DNA from: RBG-13-68-16 sp050018455
GTDB lineage: Bacteria > Acidobacteriota > Thermoanaerobaculia > Thermoanaerobaculales > Thermoanaerobaculaceae
DNA: 64,000 nt
Assembly (NCBI GenBank): GCA_050018455.1
Contig: JBEKAA010000022.1
Span: 17,010 to 81,009 of the forward strand
Direction of reading: 5' to 3'
Both the position numbers and the translations under genes were made by a program. Shown one piece after another: positions 32,147 through 40,531 of this stretch. The notes beneath the pieces were generated by a model. It saw nothing but the letters and a program-made list of their open reading frames with translations. It was not told where the DNA came from and did no database searches. The stretch's first letter is position 1. Each line of letters begins with the position of its first letter.

Positions 32147-33172
32147 GTGCGGACGTTGGATTTCGACTACCGTCTCCCCGACGAGCTGATCGCGCAGGCG
32201 GCGCGGCCGCGGGGGACGTCGCGCCTGCTGGTGCTGCGGCGCGACTCGGGCGGCGTTTCGGTCGACCGCGTTTCTTCGCTCCCGGCGTTGCTCGCTCCCG
32301 GCGATCTGCTCCTGCTCAACGACGTCAAGGTGATTCCGGCCCGCATCCGGGCCCGAAGGCCGGGAGGGGGTGACGCCGAGTTGCTGCTGGTCCGCCCGCT
32401 CGGGGGCGCCGACTGGGAAGTGATGGCCCGGCCGGCCAAGCGTCTGCGCGTTGGCGTCACGCTGGCGCTCGTGACGGGCGCGGCAATCCCGCGCGAGCGC
32501 CTGGGCGAAGGCACGTGGCGGGTGGAGTTCGTCCCGGGGCTCGACGGTGCAGCTCTCACCGCGGTCGGCGAGGTTCCGCTGCCGCCGTACATCCGGCGCC
32601 CCGAAGGTCCTTCCGAGGCGGACCGCGAGCGCTATCAGACGGTATATGCGACGACGGGGCGCGCGGTCGCGGCACCCACCGCCGGCCTGCACTTCACGCC
32701 CGAGCTCCTGGAGGCGGTCGGCGACCGCGGCGTGGAGGTCGCGCGTCTGACGCTCCACGTCGGTCCGGGCACGTTCAAGCCCGTGCAGGCCGAGGACCCG
32801 GCCGAGCACCGGCTCGATCCCGAAGACTACGAGGTTTCCGAGACCTCGGCGCGTGCACTCAACCGCGCGCTAGCGGCGGGACGGCGGATCGTGTGCGTCG
32901 GGACGACGGCGTGCCGGGCCCTCGAACACGCGCTCGCCTCCGGCGGCGGGCGCGTGCTGCCCGGACCTGCCCGCGCCGATCTCTTCATCCGGCCTGGCCA
33001 CAGGTTCCGCGGCACGGAGGCCCTGCTGACCAACTTCCACCTGCCGCGCTCCACGCTGCTGATGCTGGTTTCGGCGCTGGCCGGTCGGGAGCGCGTTCTC
33101 GCGGCATACGCAACCGCCGTGCGCGAGCACTTCGCGTTCTACTCGTTCGGGGACGCGATGTTGATTCTCTGA
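32147..33172 (+). CDS. queA: S-adenosylmethionine:tRNA ribosyltransferase-isomerase
   Basis: Adds the cyclopentane precursor from SAM to 7-aminomethyl-7-deazaguanine in tRNA, forming epoxyqueuosine. 341 residues: FDYRLPDELIAQ, LLNDVKVIPAR, VAAPTAGLHFTPELL, LHVGPGTFKPV and LLTNFHLPRSTLLM, the QueA signatures. GTG start without Shine-Dalgarno. Works with tgt, encoded far away at 59511. Confidence 0.95.
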   Translation: MRTLDFDYRLPDELIAQAARPRGTSRLLVLRRDSGGVSVDRVSSLPALLAPGDLLLLNDVKVIPARIRARRPGGGDAELLLVRPLGGADWEVMARPAKRLRVGVTLALVTGAAIPRERLGEGTWRVEFVPGLDGAALTAVGEVPLPPYIRRPEGPSEADRERYQTVYATTGRAVAAPTAGLHFTPELLEAVGDRGVEVARLTLHVGPGTFKPVQAEDPAEHRLDPEDYEVSETSARALNRALAAGRRIVCVGTTACRALEHALASGGGRVLPGPARADLFIRPGHRFRGTEALLTNFHLPRSTLLMLVSALAGRERVLAAYATAVREHFAFYSFGDAMLIL

Positions 33173-33184
33173 CCTCGGCGTCGC

Positions 33185-33290
33185 CGCTGAGCCGGGGAAG
33201 ACGGAAGACGGTAGACGGGAGAGGGAAGGCCGAGGCGCGGGCGGGCATCGCCTTCCGTCTACCCTCTGCCTTCTACCCTCTTCACTTCGG
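33185..33290. repeat. GGAAGAC-type heptad array
   Basis: GGAAGACGGAAGACGGTAGA (7-nt units) on the left and TTCCGTCTACCCTCTGCC, TTCTACCC on the right. Another heptad variant with the same polarity. Confidence 0.75.
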
Positions 33291-33333
33291 GAACCGGCTA
33301 CAATTCGCGATGGTGGCGGTCCCGGAGGGCCTC

Positions 33334-35217
33334 ATGACGAGAATTTGGGTCGCGCAGATGGTGTTAGCTGGACTCATGACGGGCACGATCGCTATCGCGG
33401 GCGCCGCACCGGTTTCGGAGAAGTACCGCTGGAACCTCGGCGATCTTTACTCGACGCCGCAGGCGTTCGACGCGGCGCGACAGCAGCTGGCTGGCAGGCT
33501 CCCGGAACTGGACGCCCACCGCGGCACGCTCGGCAGCTCGCCGGCCGCGATGAAGGCCGCGCTCGACCTCTACTTCGGCCTTGCCAAGGAGCTCGGCCGC
33601 ATCGGTTCGTATGCTTCGATGCGCTCGGACGAGGACACGCGGGCGCCGGAAGCGCTCGGCGCCCGGCAGGAGGTCATGCAGCTGGCGGCCGACTTCGGCT
33701 CCCGCTCGTCGTGGATCGCCCCCGAGGTCCTGGCGCTCCCCGCCGGGACGGTCGCCTCTTTCCTGAAGAACGAGCCCGGCCTCGCGCCATACCGATTCTT
33801 CCTCGAGGACCTCGAGAGGCAGCGGGCGCACACCCTCTCTCAGGGCGAGGAGAAGGTGCTCGCCGAGGCCGGCCTCGTGACCCCGGCGCCCTCGACGGTC
33901 TACGGCGTCCTCGCCAACGCCGACGTGCCGTTCCCCGAGGTCACCCTCTCGAACGGCCAGAAGGTGCGCCTCGACCAGGCCGCCTACAGCAGGTATCGGG
34001 CATTGCCCGACCGCGCGGACCGCATCCTGGTCTTCCGCGAGTTCTGGAAGACGTTCGCGGCGTACCAGCGCACGTTCGGGGCCACCCTCGACGCCCAGGT
34101 GAAGCGCGACCTGTTCTACGCGCGAGCCCGCAAGTACCCTTCATGCCTGGCCGCCGCGCTCGACGCGGGCAACGTTCCGGAGGCCGTCTACCGCACCCTC
34201 ATCGCCGAGGCGAACCACGCGCTGCCGACCCTCCACCGGGCATTCAAGCTGCGCGCGAAGCTCCTCGGCATCCCCGACCTCGCCTACCACGACATCTACC
34301 CGCCGCTGGTCAAGCACGTTGACATGAGCTTCCCGATCGACAAGGGCGAGGCGCTCGTCCTCGAAGCCCTGGCGCCCCTGGGTCCGGAGTACGTCGAGAC
34401 CGTCCGCAAGGGGTTCGACTCCCGCTGGATGGACGTGTTCCCGCAGCAGGGGAAGCGCTCGGGGGCGTACTCCAACGGGTCGGCGTACGACGTGCACCCG
34501 TACGTGCTGACGAACTACAACGACGACTACGAGAGCGTCTCCACCGTGGCCCACGAGTGGGGCCACGCCATGCACTCGTACCTCGCCAACCAGGCGCAGC
34601 CGTACCCGACGGCGGACTACTCGATCTTCGTGGCGGAGGTCGCCTCGACGTTCAACGAGGCGCTCCTGCTCCGGCGAATGCTCTCCCAGGCCGCCAACGA
34701 CGACGAGCGGATGTTCCTGCTCGGCAACTACCTCGAGAACCTACGCGGGACGTTCTTCCGGCAGACGATGTTCGCGGAGTTCGAGCTCGCCATCCACGAG
34801 GCCGCCGAGAGGGGGGAGGCCCTGACCGGGGCCAAGCTGACCAGGATCTACGGCGAGCTGCTCCGGCGGTACCACGGGTCCGACCAGGGCATCGTCCGGA
34901 TCCCGGACCAGTACACCGTGGAGTGGGCGTACATCCCGCACTTCTACATGGACTACTACGTCTACCAGTACGCCACTTCGCTCGCGGCCTCGTCACAGCT
35001 CGCGCGCGAGGTGCTGGACCGCACGCCCGGCGCCAGGGAGCGCTACCTGGGCCTTCTGAAAGCCGGCGGCTCCCGCTACCCGTACGAGCTGCTCAAGGAG
35101 GCCGGCGTTGATCTCGCGAGCCCGGCGCCGTACAAGGCGCTCGAGGCGCAGATGAACTGGGCGATGGACGAGATCGAGAAGATCGTCGCGCGCCGCCCGG
35201 TTGCGGCGGCGAAGTAG
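33334..35217 (+). CDS. pepF: Oligoendopeptidase F (M3B zinc metallopeptidase), probably exported
   Basis: 627 residues. A hydrophobic signal-like N-terminus (about 3-28, ending near AGAAPVS) is followed by the M3 fold with zinc motif HEWGHAMHSY and downstream glutamate in FVAEVASTFNEALL. Catalytic-site tyrosines lie near DYYVYQYATSL. It cleaves short peptides; with a signal peptide it would act in the periplasm. The chosen ATG has GGAGGGCCTC upstream. An ATG 24 nt earlier is possible, with TACAAT 5 nt before it. M3B peptidases are usually about 600 residues. Confidence 0.92.
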   Translation: MTRIWVAQMVLAGLMTGTIAIAGAAPVSEKYRWNLGDLYSTPQAFDAARQQLAGRLPELDAHRGTLGSSPAAMKAALDLYFGLAKELGRIGSYASMRSDEDTRAPEALGARQEVMQLAADFGSRSSWIAPEVLALPAGTVASFLKNEPGLAPYRFFLEDLERQRAHTLSQGEEKVLAEAGLVTPAPSTVYGVLANADVPFPEVTLSNGQKVRLDQAAYSRYRALPDRADRILVFREFWKTFAAYQRTFGATLDAQVKRDLFYARARKYPSCLAAALDAGNVPEAVYRTLIAEANHALPTLHRAFKLRAKLLGIPDLAYHDIYPPLVKHVDMSFPIDKGEALVLEALAPLGPEYVETVRKGFDSRWMDVFPQQGKRSGAYSNGSAYDVHPYVLTNYNDDYESVSTVAHEWGHAMHSYLANQAQPYPTADYSIFVAEVASTFNEALLLRRMLSQAANDDERMFLLGNYLENLRGTFFRQTMFAEFELAIHEAAERGEALTGAKLTRIYGELLRRYHGSDQGIVRIPDQYTVEWAYIPHFYMDYYVYQYATSLAASSQLAREVLDRTPGARERYLGLLKAGGSRYPYELLKEAGVDLASPAPYKALEAQMNWAMDEIEKIVARRPVAAAK

Positions 35218-35219
35218 CC

Positions 35220-35345
35220 GGCGCAGCAGAGGGGCAGAGGGGCGGAGGAGCAGGGGAGCAGGGGAGAAAGAGCGGATTTCTCACCTGCTCCTCGCCGTTT
35301 TCGCTTCTAGCTCCTCTGCCCCTCTGCTCCCGCGCTCCTCTGCTA
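35220..35345. repeat. CAGAGGGG-type octad array (A-loop-A')
   Basis: GCAGAGGGGCAGAGGGGCGG and GAGCAGGGGAGCAGGGGAG on the left; AGCTCCTCTGCCCCTCTGCT and CTCCTCTGCT on the right. Only the CAGAGG layer is present. Confidence 0.75.
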
Positions 35346-35435
35346 GCCGAAAACCGCACGCAGTTTTCCCTGGCGAGTGCAGAACTCCAACGCGCCGGTC
35401 GCGTATCATTCGCGGCGTAGCTCGTGGAGGTCCGT

Positions 35436-37154
35436 ATGACGGCGCGCGCGAAGGCACTCACGGCGGTCGGATGCGTCATTCTCATCCTGGGCGGCGGCGT
35501 CCTGGCGATCGTCCTGGGGACGCGCTACGCAACCAGGCACGTCCCAGGCAACACGCTGCTGACCGTCGAGATCTCGGGGCCGATCCCCGAGGTGGCTTCC
35601 GACTCGCCGTTCGGCGACCTCTTCGGCCCGCGCACGCTGACGCGGCAGGACTATCGGGACGCCCTCGTGCAAGCGGCGTCCGATCCCAAGGTGCGCGGCG
35701 TCAGGGTGAAGATCCAGGAGTTCAACGCCGGCGTCGCCACGATCGAGGAGCTTCGCGAGCTTCTCGGGAAGGTGGGTCATGCGGGGAAGGCCACCTCGGC
35801 GTACCTCGAAACCGCCGGCGAGTTCGCGCCCGGCAACGCGCAGTACCTGCTGGCGACAGGCTGCAAGCGGATCGTGCTCAACCCGATGGGCGACATCAAC
35901 CTCATCGGCCTCTCGGCGCGAACGCCGTTCGTCCGAGGCACCCTCGACAAGCTCGGCATCGCGCCGGAGTTTCCCGGTATCGGCGATTACAAGAGCGCGC
36001 GCTTCTTCTACACCGAGAAGGACTTCACCCCCGCCGCGCGGGAGATGACGACCTGGCTGCTGAGTTCGGTCACCAAGCAGATGGTGGCCGGGATCGCGGC
36101 CGGCCGGGGGATGACGGCGGTCCAGGTCGACATGCTGATGAGGCGCGGCCCTTTCCTTGGCCCCGCCGCGCTCAAGGAAAAGCTCGTCGACGGGCTGGCC
36201 GACTGGGAGACGTTCGTGGAGTCGTGCAACACCCAGGGCGGTGAGGAACTCCAGGAGGTCTCGATCCGGCGCTACCTCAAGGCGGACCGGCCTGACCGCA
36301 GCGGCACGCCGATCGCGGTCGTCGTCGCCGAGGGCGAGATCCTGCGCGGCGAGAACGGCTACTCCCCGATGCCGCTGTTCGGCGGCGACGTGATGGGCTC
36401 CGACACGATCGCGCGCGCCTGGCGTGAGGTGCGCGACTCGGGCGCCAAGGCCGCCATCTTCCGCATCAACTCCCCGGGCGGAAGCGCGGTGGCCTCGGAG
36501 ATCATCCGCGCCGAGATGCTGAAGACGTCGGCCAGGATCCCGGTGGTGGTCTCGATGGGGGACGTCGCCGCATCCGGCGGCTACTGGATCACCTGCGGGG
36601 CCAGGAAGATCGTCGCGGATCCCGGGACCATCACCGCGTCCATCGGGGTGTTCTCCGGCCACCTGGACATGGCCATGTTCTGGGAGGACAAGATCGGCGT
36701 GACGTGGGGACGGATCGACACGGCGCCGAACGGGAGCATCTACGGCTCCGTAGACCCGTGGACGCCGGAGCAGCGGAAGACGGTGCAGGCCTTCCTCGAC
36801 CGGATCTACGACGCGTTCCTCGAACGGGTCGCGTCCTCGCGCAAGCTCACGCGCGGCCAGGTCGACGACGTCGGGCGCGGCCGGGTGTTCACCGGCGAGC
36901 AGGCCAAGGAGCGCAGGCTGGTCGACGAGCTCGGCACGTTCGACGACGCTCTCGCCGCCGCCAAGGAGCTCGCCGGGCTAAAGCCGGCCGCGCCGGTCGA
37001 GCTCGTCTTCTACCCGACCGTCAGGCCGTTCTTCCAGAGGATCATGGAGAGGGACGACGCCGAGGCCCGCTGGGGGGCGATGGTGAAGGAGGCTCTGGCA
37101 GGGAAGATCGTGACGCCGGGGCCGGTGTGGATGCCACCGATCAAGATCGAATAG
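35436..37154 (+). CDS. sppA: Signal peptide peptidase SppA (67K-type)
   Basis: Membrane-anchored Ser/Lys protease degrading signal peptides. 572 residues: N-terminal membrane helix (about 8-30), two ClpP-like SppA domains, catalytic Lys in GIGDYKSARFF and nucleophile Ser in GDVAASGGYWI, with INSPGGSAVASE before it. Length matches two-domain SppA. ATG start with GTGGAGGTCCG upstream. Confidence 0.93.
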   Translation: MTARAKALTAVGCVILILGGGVLAIVLGTRYATRHVPGNTLLTVEISGPIPEVASDSPFGDLFGPRTLTRQDYRDALVQAASDPKVRGVRVKIQEFNAGVATIEELRELLGKVGHAGKATSAYLETAGEFAPGNAQYLLATGCKRIVLNPMGDINLIGLSARTPFVRGTLDKLGIAPEFPGIGDYKSARFFYTEKDFTPAAREMTTWLLSSVTKQMVAGIAAGRGMTAVQVDMLMRRGPFLGPAALKEKLVDGLADWETFVESCNTQGGEELQEVSIRRYLKADRPDRSGTPIAVVVAEGEILRGENGYSPMPLFGGDVMGSDTIARAWREVRDSGAKAAIFRINSPGGSAVASEIIRAEMLKTSARIPVVVSMGDVAASGGYWITCGARKIVADPGTITASIGVFSGHLDMAMFWEDKIGVTWGRIDTAPNGSIYGSVDPWTPEQRKTVQAFLDRIYDAFLERVASSRKLTRGQVDDVGRGRVFTGEQAKERRLVDELGTFDDALAAAKELAGLKPAAPVELVFYPTVRPFFQRIMERDDAEARWGAMVKEALAGKIVTPGPVWMPPIKIE

Positions 37155-37171
37155 CGGCGCGGCTGCACGCT

Positions 37172-37435
37172 TGAACAAGCGCAGAGGGGCAGAGGAGCAG
37201 GGGAGCGGAGGAGCAGGGGAGCGAGAAACCGTTCGCAGGTTCACACGTTCGAACGTTCGGAAGGAACCAGGTCAAAGGGAAAAAGGGAAAGGTCAAACGG
37301 AAGACAAGGCCCCGGGGAAGGACCTTTGGCGTGTCGTGTCTTCCCTTTGACCTTTTACGTTTGCCCTTTTCCCTTTCCTGGTCGAACTTTCGAACGGTAT
37401 TTGGCTCCTCTGCTCCTCCGCTCCTCTGCGAGCCT
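37172..37435. repeat. Three-layer nested array A-B-C-loop-C'-B'-A' (complete)
   Basis: All six arms are present in mirror order: GCAGAGGGGCAGAGGAGC, GTTCGCAGGTTCACACG, GGTCAAAGGGAAAAAGGG, loop AAGGCCCCGGGGAAGGACCT, TCCCTTTGACCTTTTACG, TCGAACTTTCGAAC, CTCCTCTGCTCCTCCGC. Arms and loop are shared with 19207-19450 and 37950-38205. Confidence 0.85.
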
Positions 37436-37873
37436 TCACTTCTGGTGCGCCTTCATCTCGTCGACGGACACGTCGCGGACGTGCTGCGCGAAGTACCAGT
37501 GGTGGCCCTCGGGGTCCTCGGCGGCGTAGCGGCGGTCGCCGTAGAACTGGTCCTCCGGCGGGGCGATGATCCTCGCACCGGCGTTCCTCGCCCGTGCGTA
37601 GTGGGCATCCACGTCGTCGACATAGACCATGAGGCTCTGCGTCACATGGCCGACGTGCTTGGGGTTCCGGTACTGCGGCCCCGGGCAGCCCATCATGACG
37701 AGCCCGTCGCCGATCCTCATCTCGGCGTGGTTGACCTTACCGTCCGGGCCCTGCATGCGCACGCTCTCGCGCAGGCCGAAGGCGTCCGCAAGCCACCGAA
37801 GCGCGGCTGCGACGTCCTCATAGCAGAGGTAGGGCGTGACACGTGGGGTGTTCTCTGGCGGGTTCGATGGCAT
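37436..37873 (-). CDS. VOC-family (glyoxalase/PhnB-like) protein
   Basis: 145 residues with paired beta-alpha-beta-beta-beta modules: TPYLCYEDVAAALRWL, AEMRIGDGLVMMG, SLMVYVDDVDAHYARA and EDPEGHHWYFAQH at the end. Metal ligands of the VOC fold (His, Glu, Glu-Gly-His) are visible. Substrate unknown; similar proteins act in resistance or small-molecule metabolism. Its stop abuts the repeat array at 37435. Confidence 0.8.
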   Translation of the reverse strand: MPSNPPENTPRVTPYLCYEDVAAALRWLADAFGLRESVRMQGPDGKVNHAEMRIGDGLVMMGCPGPQYRNPKHVGHVTQSLMVYVDDVDAHYARARNAGARIIAPPEDQFYGDRRYAAEDPEGHHWYFAQHVRDVSVDEMKAHQK

Positions 37874-37949
37874 GGCAGCACCTCCGCTCGTAGAACCGGC
37901 CAGTCGGAGGCATTACTCCCGTCCGGGCACCGCCGGTAGCGGATTGCTG

Positions 37950-38205
37950 CAGCAGAGGGGCAGAGGAGCAGGGGAGCAAGAAACCGTTCGGAGGTTCACA
38001 CGTTCGAACGTTCAGAAGGAATCAGGTCAAAGGGAAAAGGGGAAAGGTCAAACGGAAGACAAGGCCCCGGGGAAGGACCTTTGGCGTGTCGTGTCTTCCC
38101 TTTGACGTTTTACGTTTGCCCTTTTCCCTTTCCTGGTCGAACCTTCGAACCTCCGAACTGTTCTCTCCCCTCTGCTCCTCAGCCCCTCTGCTCCTCTGCG
38201 CGTCC
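37950..38205. repeat. Three-layer nested array, near-copy of 37172-37435
   Basis: Same order A-B-C-loop-C'-B'-A'. The loop AAGGCCCCGGGGAAGGACCT is identical and the arms differ at a few positions. It separates the VOC gene from the toxin-antitoxin promoter. Confidence 0.85.
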
Positions 38206-38216
38206 GGACTTAACAA

Positions 38217-38245
38217 TTGTGTTCCGGTATAACCTGGGTTATACT
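38217..38245 (+). promoter_or_regulatory. Promoter with overlapping palindromic operator for the toxin-antitoxin pair
   Basis: TTGTGT (38217-38222) and TATACT (38240-38245) are 17 nt apart. The spacer and -10 contain the perfect inverted repeat GTATAACC-TG-GGTTATAC (38227-38244). The -10 ends 6 nt before the antitoxin GTG, so the message would be almost leaderless. An RHH antitoxin binding here would block RNA polymerase (autoregulation, inferred). Confidence 0.7.
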
Positions 38246-38251
38246 CATCTC

Positions 38252-38488
38252 GTGAAGACCGCGATCTCGATCCCGGACGAGGTGTTCGTCGAGGCAGAGG
38301 AGGAGGCGCGGCGGCTCGGCGTGTCGCGCAGCGGCCTGTACGCGAAGGCGGTCGCCGAGTTCGTGGCGCGCAACCGCGGCCTGGGAGTGCGCGAGGCGCT
38401 CGACTCCGTGTACGCCAGCGAGGACTCCAGGGTGGACGAAGCGTTGGCGCGGATGCAGGCCGCGAGCCTGCCGGACGAATGCTGGTGA
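38252..38488 (+). CDS. Ribbon-helix-helix antitoxin (MazE/CopG type)
   Basis: 78 residues: KTAISIPDEVFVEAEEEARR, the strand plus helix of an RHH DNA-binding domain, then GVSRSGLYAKAVAEFV (second helix) and an acidic C-terminal tail for toxin binding. It overlaps the toxin gene by 10 nt and has the palindrome in its promoter. Confidence 0.85.
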   Translation: MKTAISIPDEVFVEAEEEARRLGVSRSGLYAKAVAEFVARNRGLGVREALDSVYASEDSRVDEALARMQAASLPDECW

Positions 38489-38826
38489 TCCGCCGCGGTG
38501 AAGTCTGGTGGGCCTCGCTTCCCGACCCCACTGGATCGGGGCCGGGCTACCGCCGCCCGGTTCTTGTGGTCCAAGCCGACGAGTTCAACGAGAGCCGGAT
38601 CCGGACCGTGGTGGTGGCGGCGCTTACCTCGAACCTCCGCCTCGCCGCCGCGCCCGGCAACATTCTGTGCAAGCGCCGCGATACCGGTTTGCGCAAGGAC
38701 TCGGTCGTCAACGTCTCGCAGCTCCTCACCCTCGACAAGTCGTTCCTTTCCGCCCGCATCAAGACCCTTCCTGCGTCTCTCATGCGATCGGTCGAAGCGG
38801 GCATCCGTCTCGTGCTCGGCCTCTGA
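38479..38826 (+). CDS. MazF/PemK-family endoribonuclease toxin
   Basis: 115 residues: RRGEVWWASLPDPTGSGPGYRRPVLVVQ, the N-terminal PemK barrel with the catalytic-type Arg-Arg-Pro loop, and VVVAALTSN with the conserved Thr/Ser, then SVVNVSQL. MazF toxins cut mRNA at short motifs and are neutralised by the RHH partner. Confidence 0.88.
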   Translation: MLVIRRGEVWWASLPDPTGSGPGYRRPVLVVQADEFNESRIRTVVVAALTSNLRLAAAPGNILCKRRDTGLRKDSVVNVSQLLTLDKSFLSARIKTLPASLMRSVEAGIRLVLGL

Positions 38827-38827
38827 C

Positions 38828-38872
38828 GACTGCAGAGGGGCAGAGGTGCAGGGGAGCAGAGGAGCGAGAGAC
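38828..38872. repeat. CAGAGG octads, single arm
   Basis: GCAGAGGGGCAGAGGTGCAG followed by GGAGCAGAGGAGCG, with no right arm: an unpaired half-array at the border of an AT-richer segment. Confidence 0.65.
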
Positions 38873-39018
38873 GAGGCCGTTTGTAGGCCTATACTCTCTG
38901 AACGAGGCCTGAGTTCATTGATAGGGACCTTGTGGGAGTGGAGTCCCACTGGCGCCAATGGGGCCGAAGTGCCCGTGACTCGAACACACCCACAGTCAGG
39001 AACGCGAGGTTAGACAAG

Positions 39019-39737
39019 ATGCTCACGTCATTGCTTGTGCTGACTGTCCTCGGAGTGACCTTTGCGGTCCAAGTCTTGCGCGACCGCCGGACCCTCACGG
39101 CGAAAGTCGAGCGGCTCGCTGCGCAGCTTGAAAATGTGGAGAACCTCCAAAGTCCGACGCTACGCTCGGCTGTCGTAAGAGCCGCTCAACCGCTCAGGAA
39201 GCGCTACCAGATTGGCCTTACCCTCAACGATGGCATCCTCAAACTGCTTTCTGACGAGGAAATGAAGTTCTGGAACGATCAGGCGATCACGCTGCCCTCA
39301 GTAACCATCGAACGCTGGCGCGGACACACGAGGGTGAGAGCGCGTTTCACGAGAAGGGCGTTGTCGTCACCAAGGACTGGTTCCGTGTCGGTGGCGCGCA
39401 CGGCGCGGAAATCCGGCTCTGGGAAGCCGAGCTTGGCACCGGCGAGGGGGGCTATTCTTTGCTGGCCCCGAGGGTCCTTGTCATGCTGGACGGCGAATGG
39501 CTCAGGTTCGGTGCGAAAGGTGGTCGTTTTGGGGAGTCACTTGCTGACGGGGGACTCCTGAAGCAGAGTACGTTCGACAGCATACCGCTTGAATTCGCCG
39601 CTTTGAGGGAAGTAAGGGAGACAACGAAGGATGACGAGGGCGCAGCCTCCGAATGGTCCGTCGAGTGCGACCATCGGGGTGCCACAACCGACTGGTTTGT
39701 CAGCGCGTTTGACATAGAGAGGTTCCACGGTCAATGA
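39019..39737 (+). pseudogene. Frameshifted membrane-anchored protein of unknown function
   Basis: The first frame (from ATG 39019) has a membrane helix LTSLLVLTVLGVTFAVQVL and coiled segment KVERLAAQLENVENL up to about 39330. From about 39303 the -1 frame stays open to 39737, reading FHEKGVVVTKDWFRVGGAHG and later VLVMLDGEWLRFG. The two halves fit one protein of about 238 residues broken by one frameshift; no clear slippery heptamer is seen. The second half overlaps the next gene by 4 nt (ATGA). AT-richer than neighbours, suggesting transfer. Confidence 0.6.
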
Positions 39738-40531
39738 ACATCGAGGTCTTCCGCTCCGACGTGTTGAACCCCCTGTCCAAAGCAGTCCCGGGGTTCATTC
39801 CACTGCGATGCGAAGGGCCTTATCATGACCTCCTGGCGTGCGATGCCTTGGCCTCCCGCGTGGAACATGGCGCACCGCCGATTTCCGCCTTCGATGCAGC
39901 CAAGAACGGCAATGATGCCGCTTTGAAAGCGATCCTAACCGCTCACGAGGATCTCGTGGTCTTATTGAAGGCTCAGTATTTCTTTGCGGCGGTCTTTGTT
40001 GATTCACTTGTCGCGACGGTTTGTGAACTTAAGGATCTCACTCTCAAAGGATTCCTGAAGGGGAAGGGCCACGCGCCCCTACAGAAGGTCGATCTCGCGG
40101 CCACGCTTGATGTCTACACTGTCTGCGTCTTCAGGCACAAGTTCCTTGCCCATCTCGGCTTCCCGAGGATCGGGATCTCAATGGGCGCTCCTGGTACCCC
40201 GATACGCATTTCTCCGTCACGGTTGGATGGGCAACCGACACTGTTGTCGGCCGACGTTGCCACTGTTGAGGAACTCTCGCAACGCTACCGAGGGCGAATC
40301 CGCGACCTCGACCGTACGACGAACCCTTACGAACGCGTCTCGATCCTCTTCTATGGCGTGCCCCTTGGTCACCTGGGATCATTGAATGACGACCGCGAGA
40401 CAATCGACAATATGGTGGAGAGGAACCTGTGCGAATCGCTGGACCGCGTCGAGGTCCTGGCGGCTGTGGACCGGTTCGCTCTCGCGGTGACGCATGCGGT
40501 ATCAGCCGAACCGGGGACCCGGGAAGGCTAA
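39734..40531 (+). CDS. HEPN-like protein of unknown function
   Basis: 265 residues, mostly helical. The segment CVFRHKFLAHLG matches the R-x5-H motif of HEPN ribonucleases (commonly RNK-x-x-AH). No other domain recognised. It overlaps the end of the frameshifted gene (ATGA), so the two formed one unit. With the toxin-antitoxin pair upstream and atypical base composition, an antiphage or toxin role is possible. Only the short motif supports this. Confidence 0.5.
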   Translation: MNIEVFRSDVLNPLSKAVPGFIPLRCEGPYHDLLACDALASRVEHGAPPISAFDAAKNGNDAALKAILTAHEDLVVLLKAQYFFAAVFVDSLVATVCELKDLTLKGFLKGKGHAPLQKVDLAATLDVYTVCVFRHKFLAHLGFPRIGISMGAPGTPIRISPSRLDGQPTLLSADVATVEELSQRYRGRIRDLDRTTNPYERVSILFYGVPLGHLGSLNDDRETIDNMVERNLCESLDRVEVLAAVDRFALAVTHAVSAEPGTREG

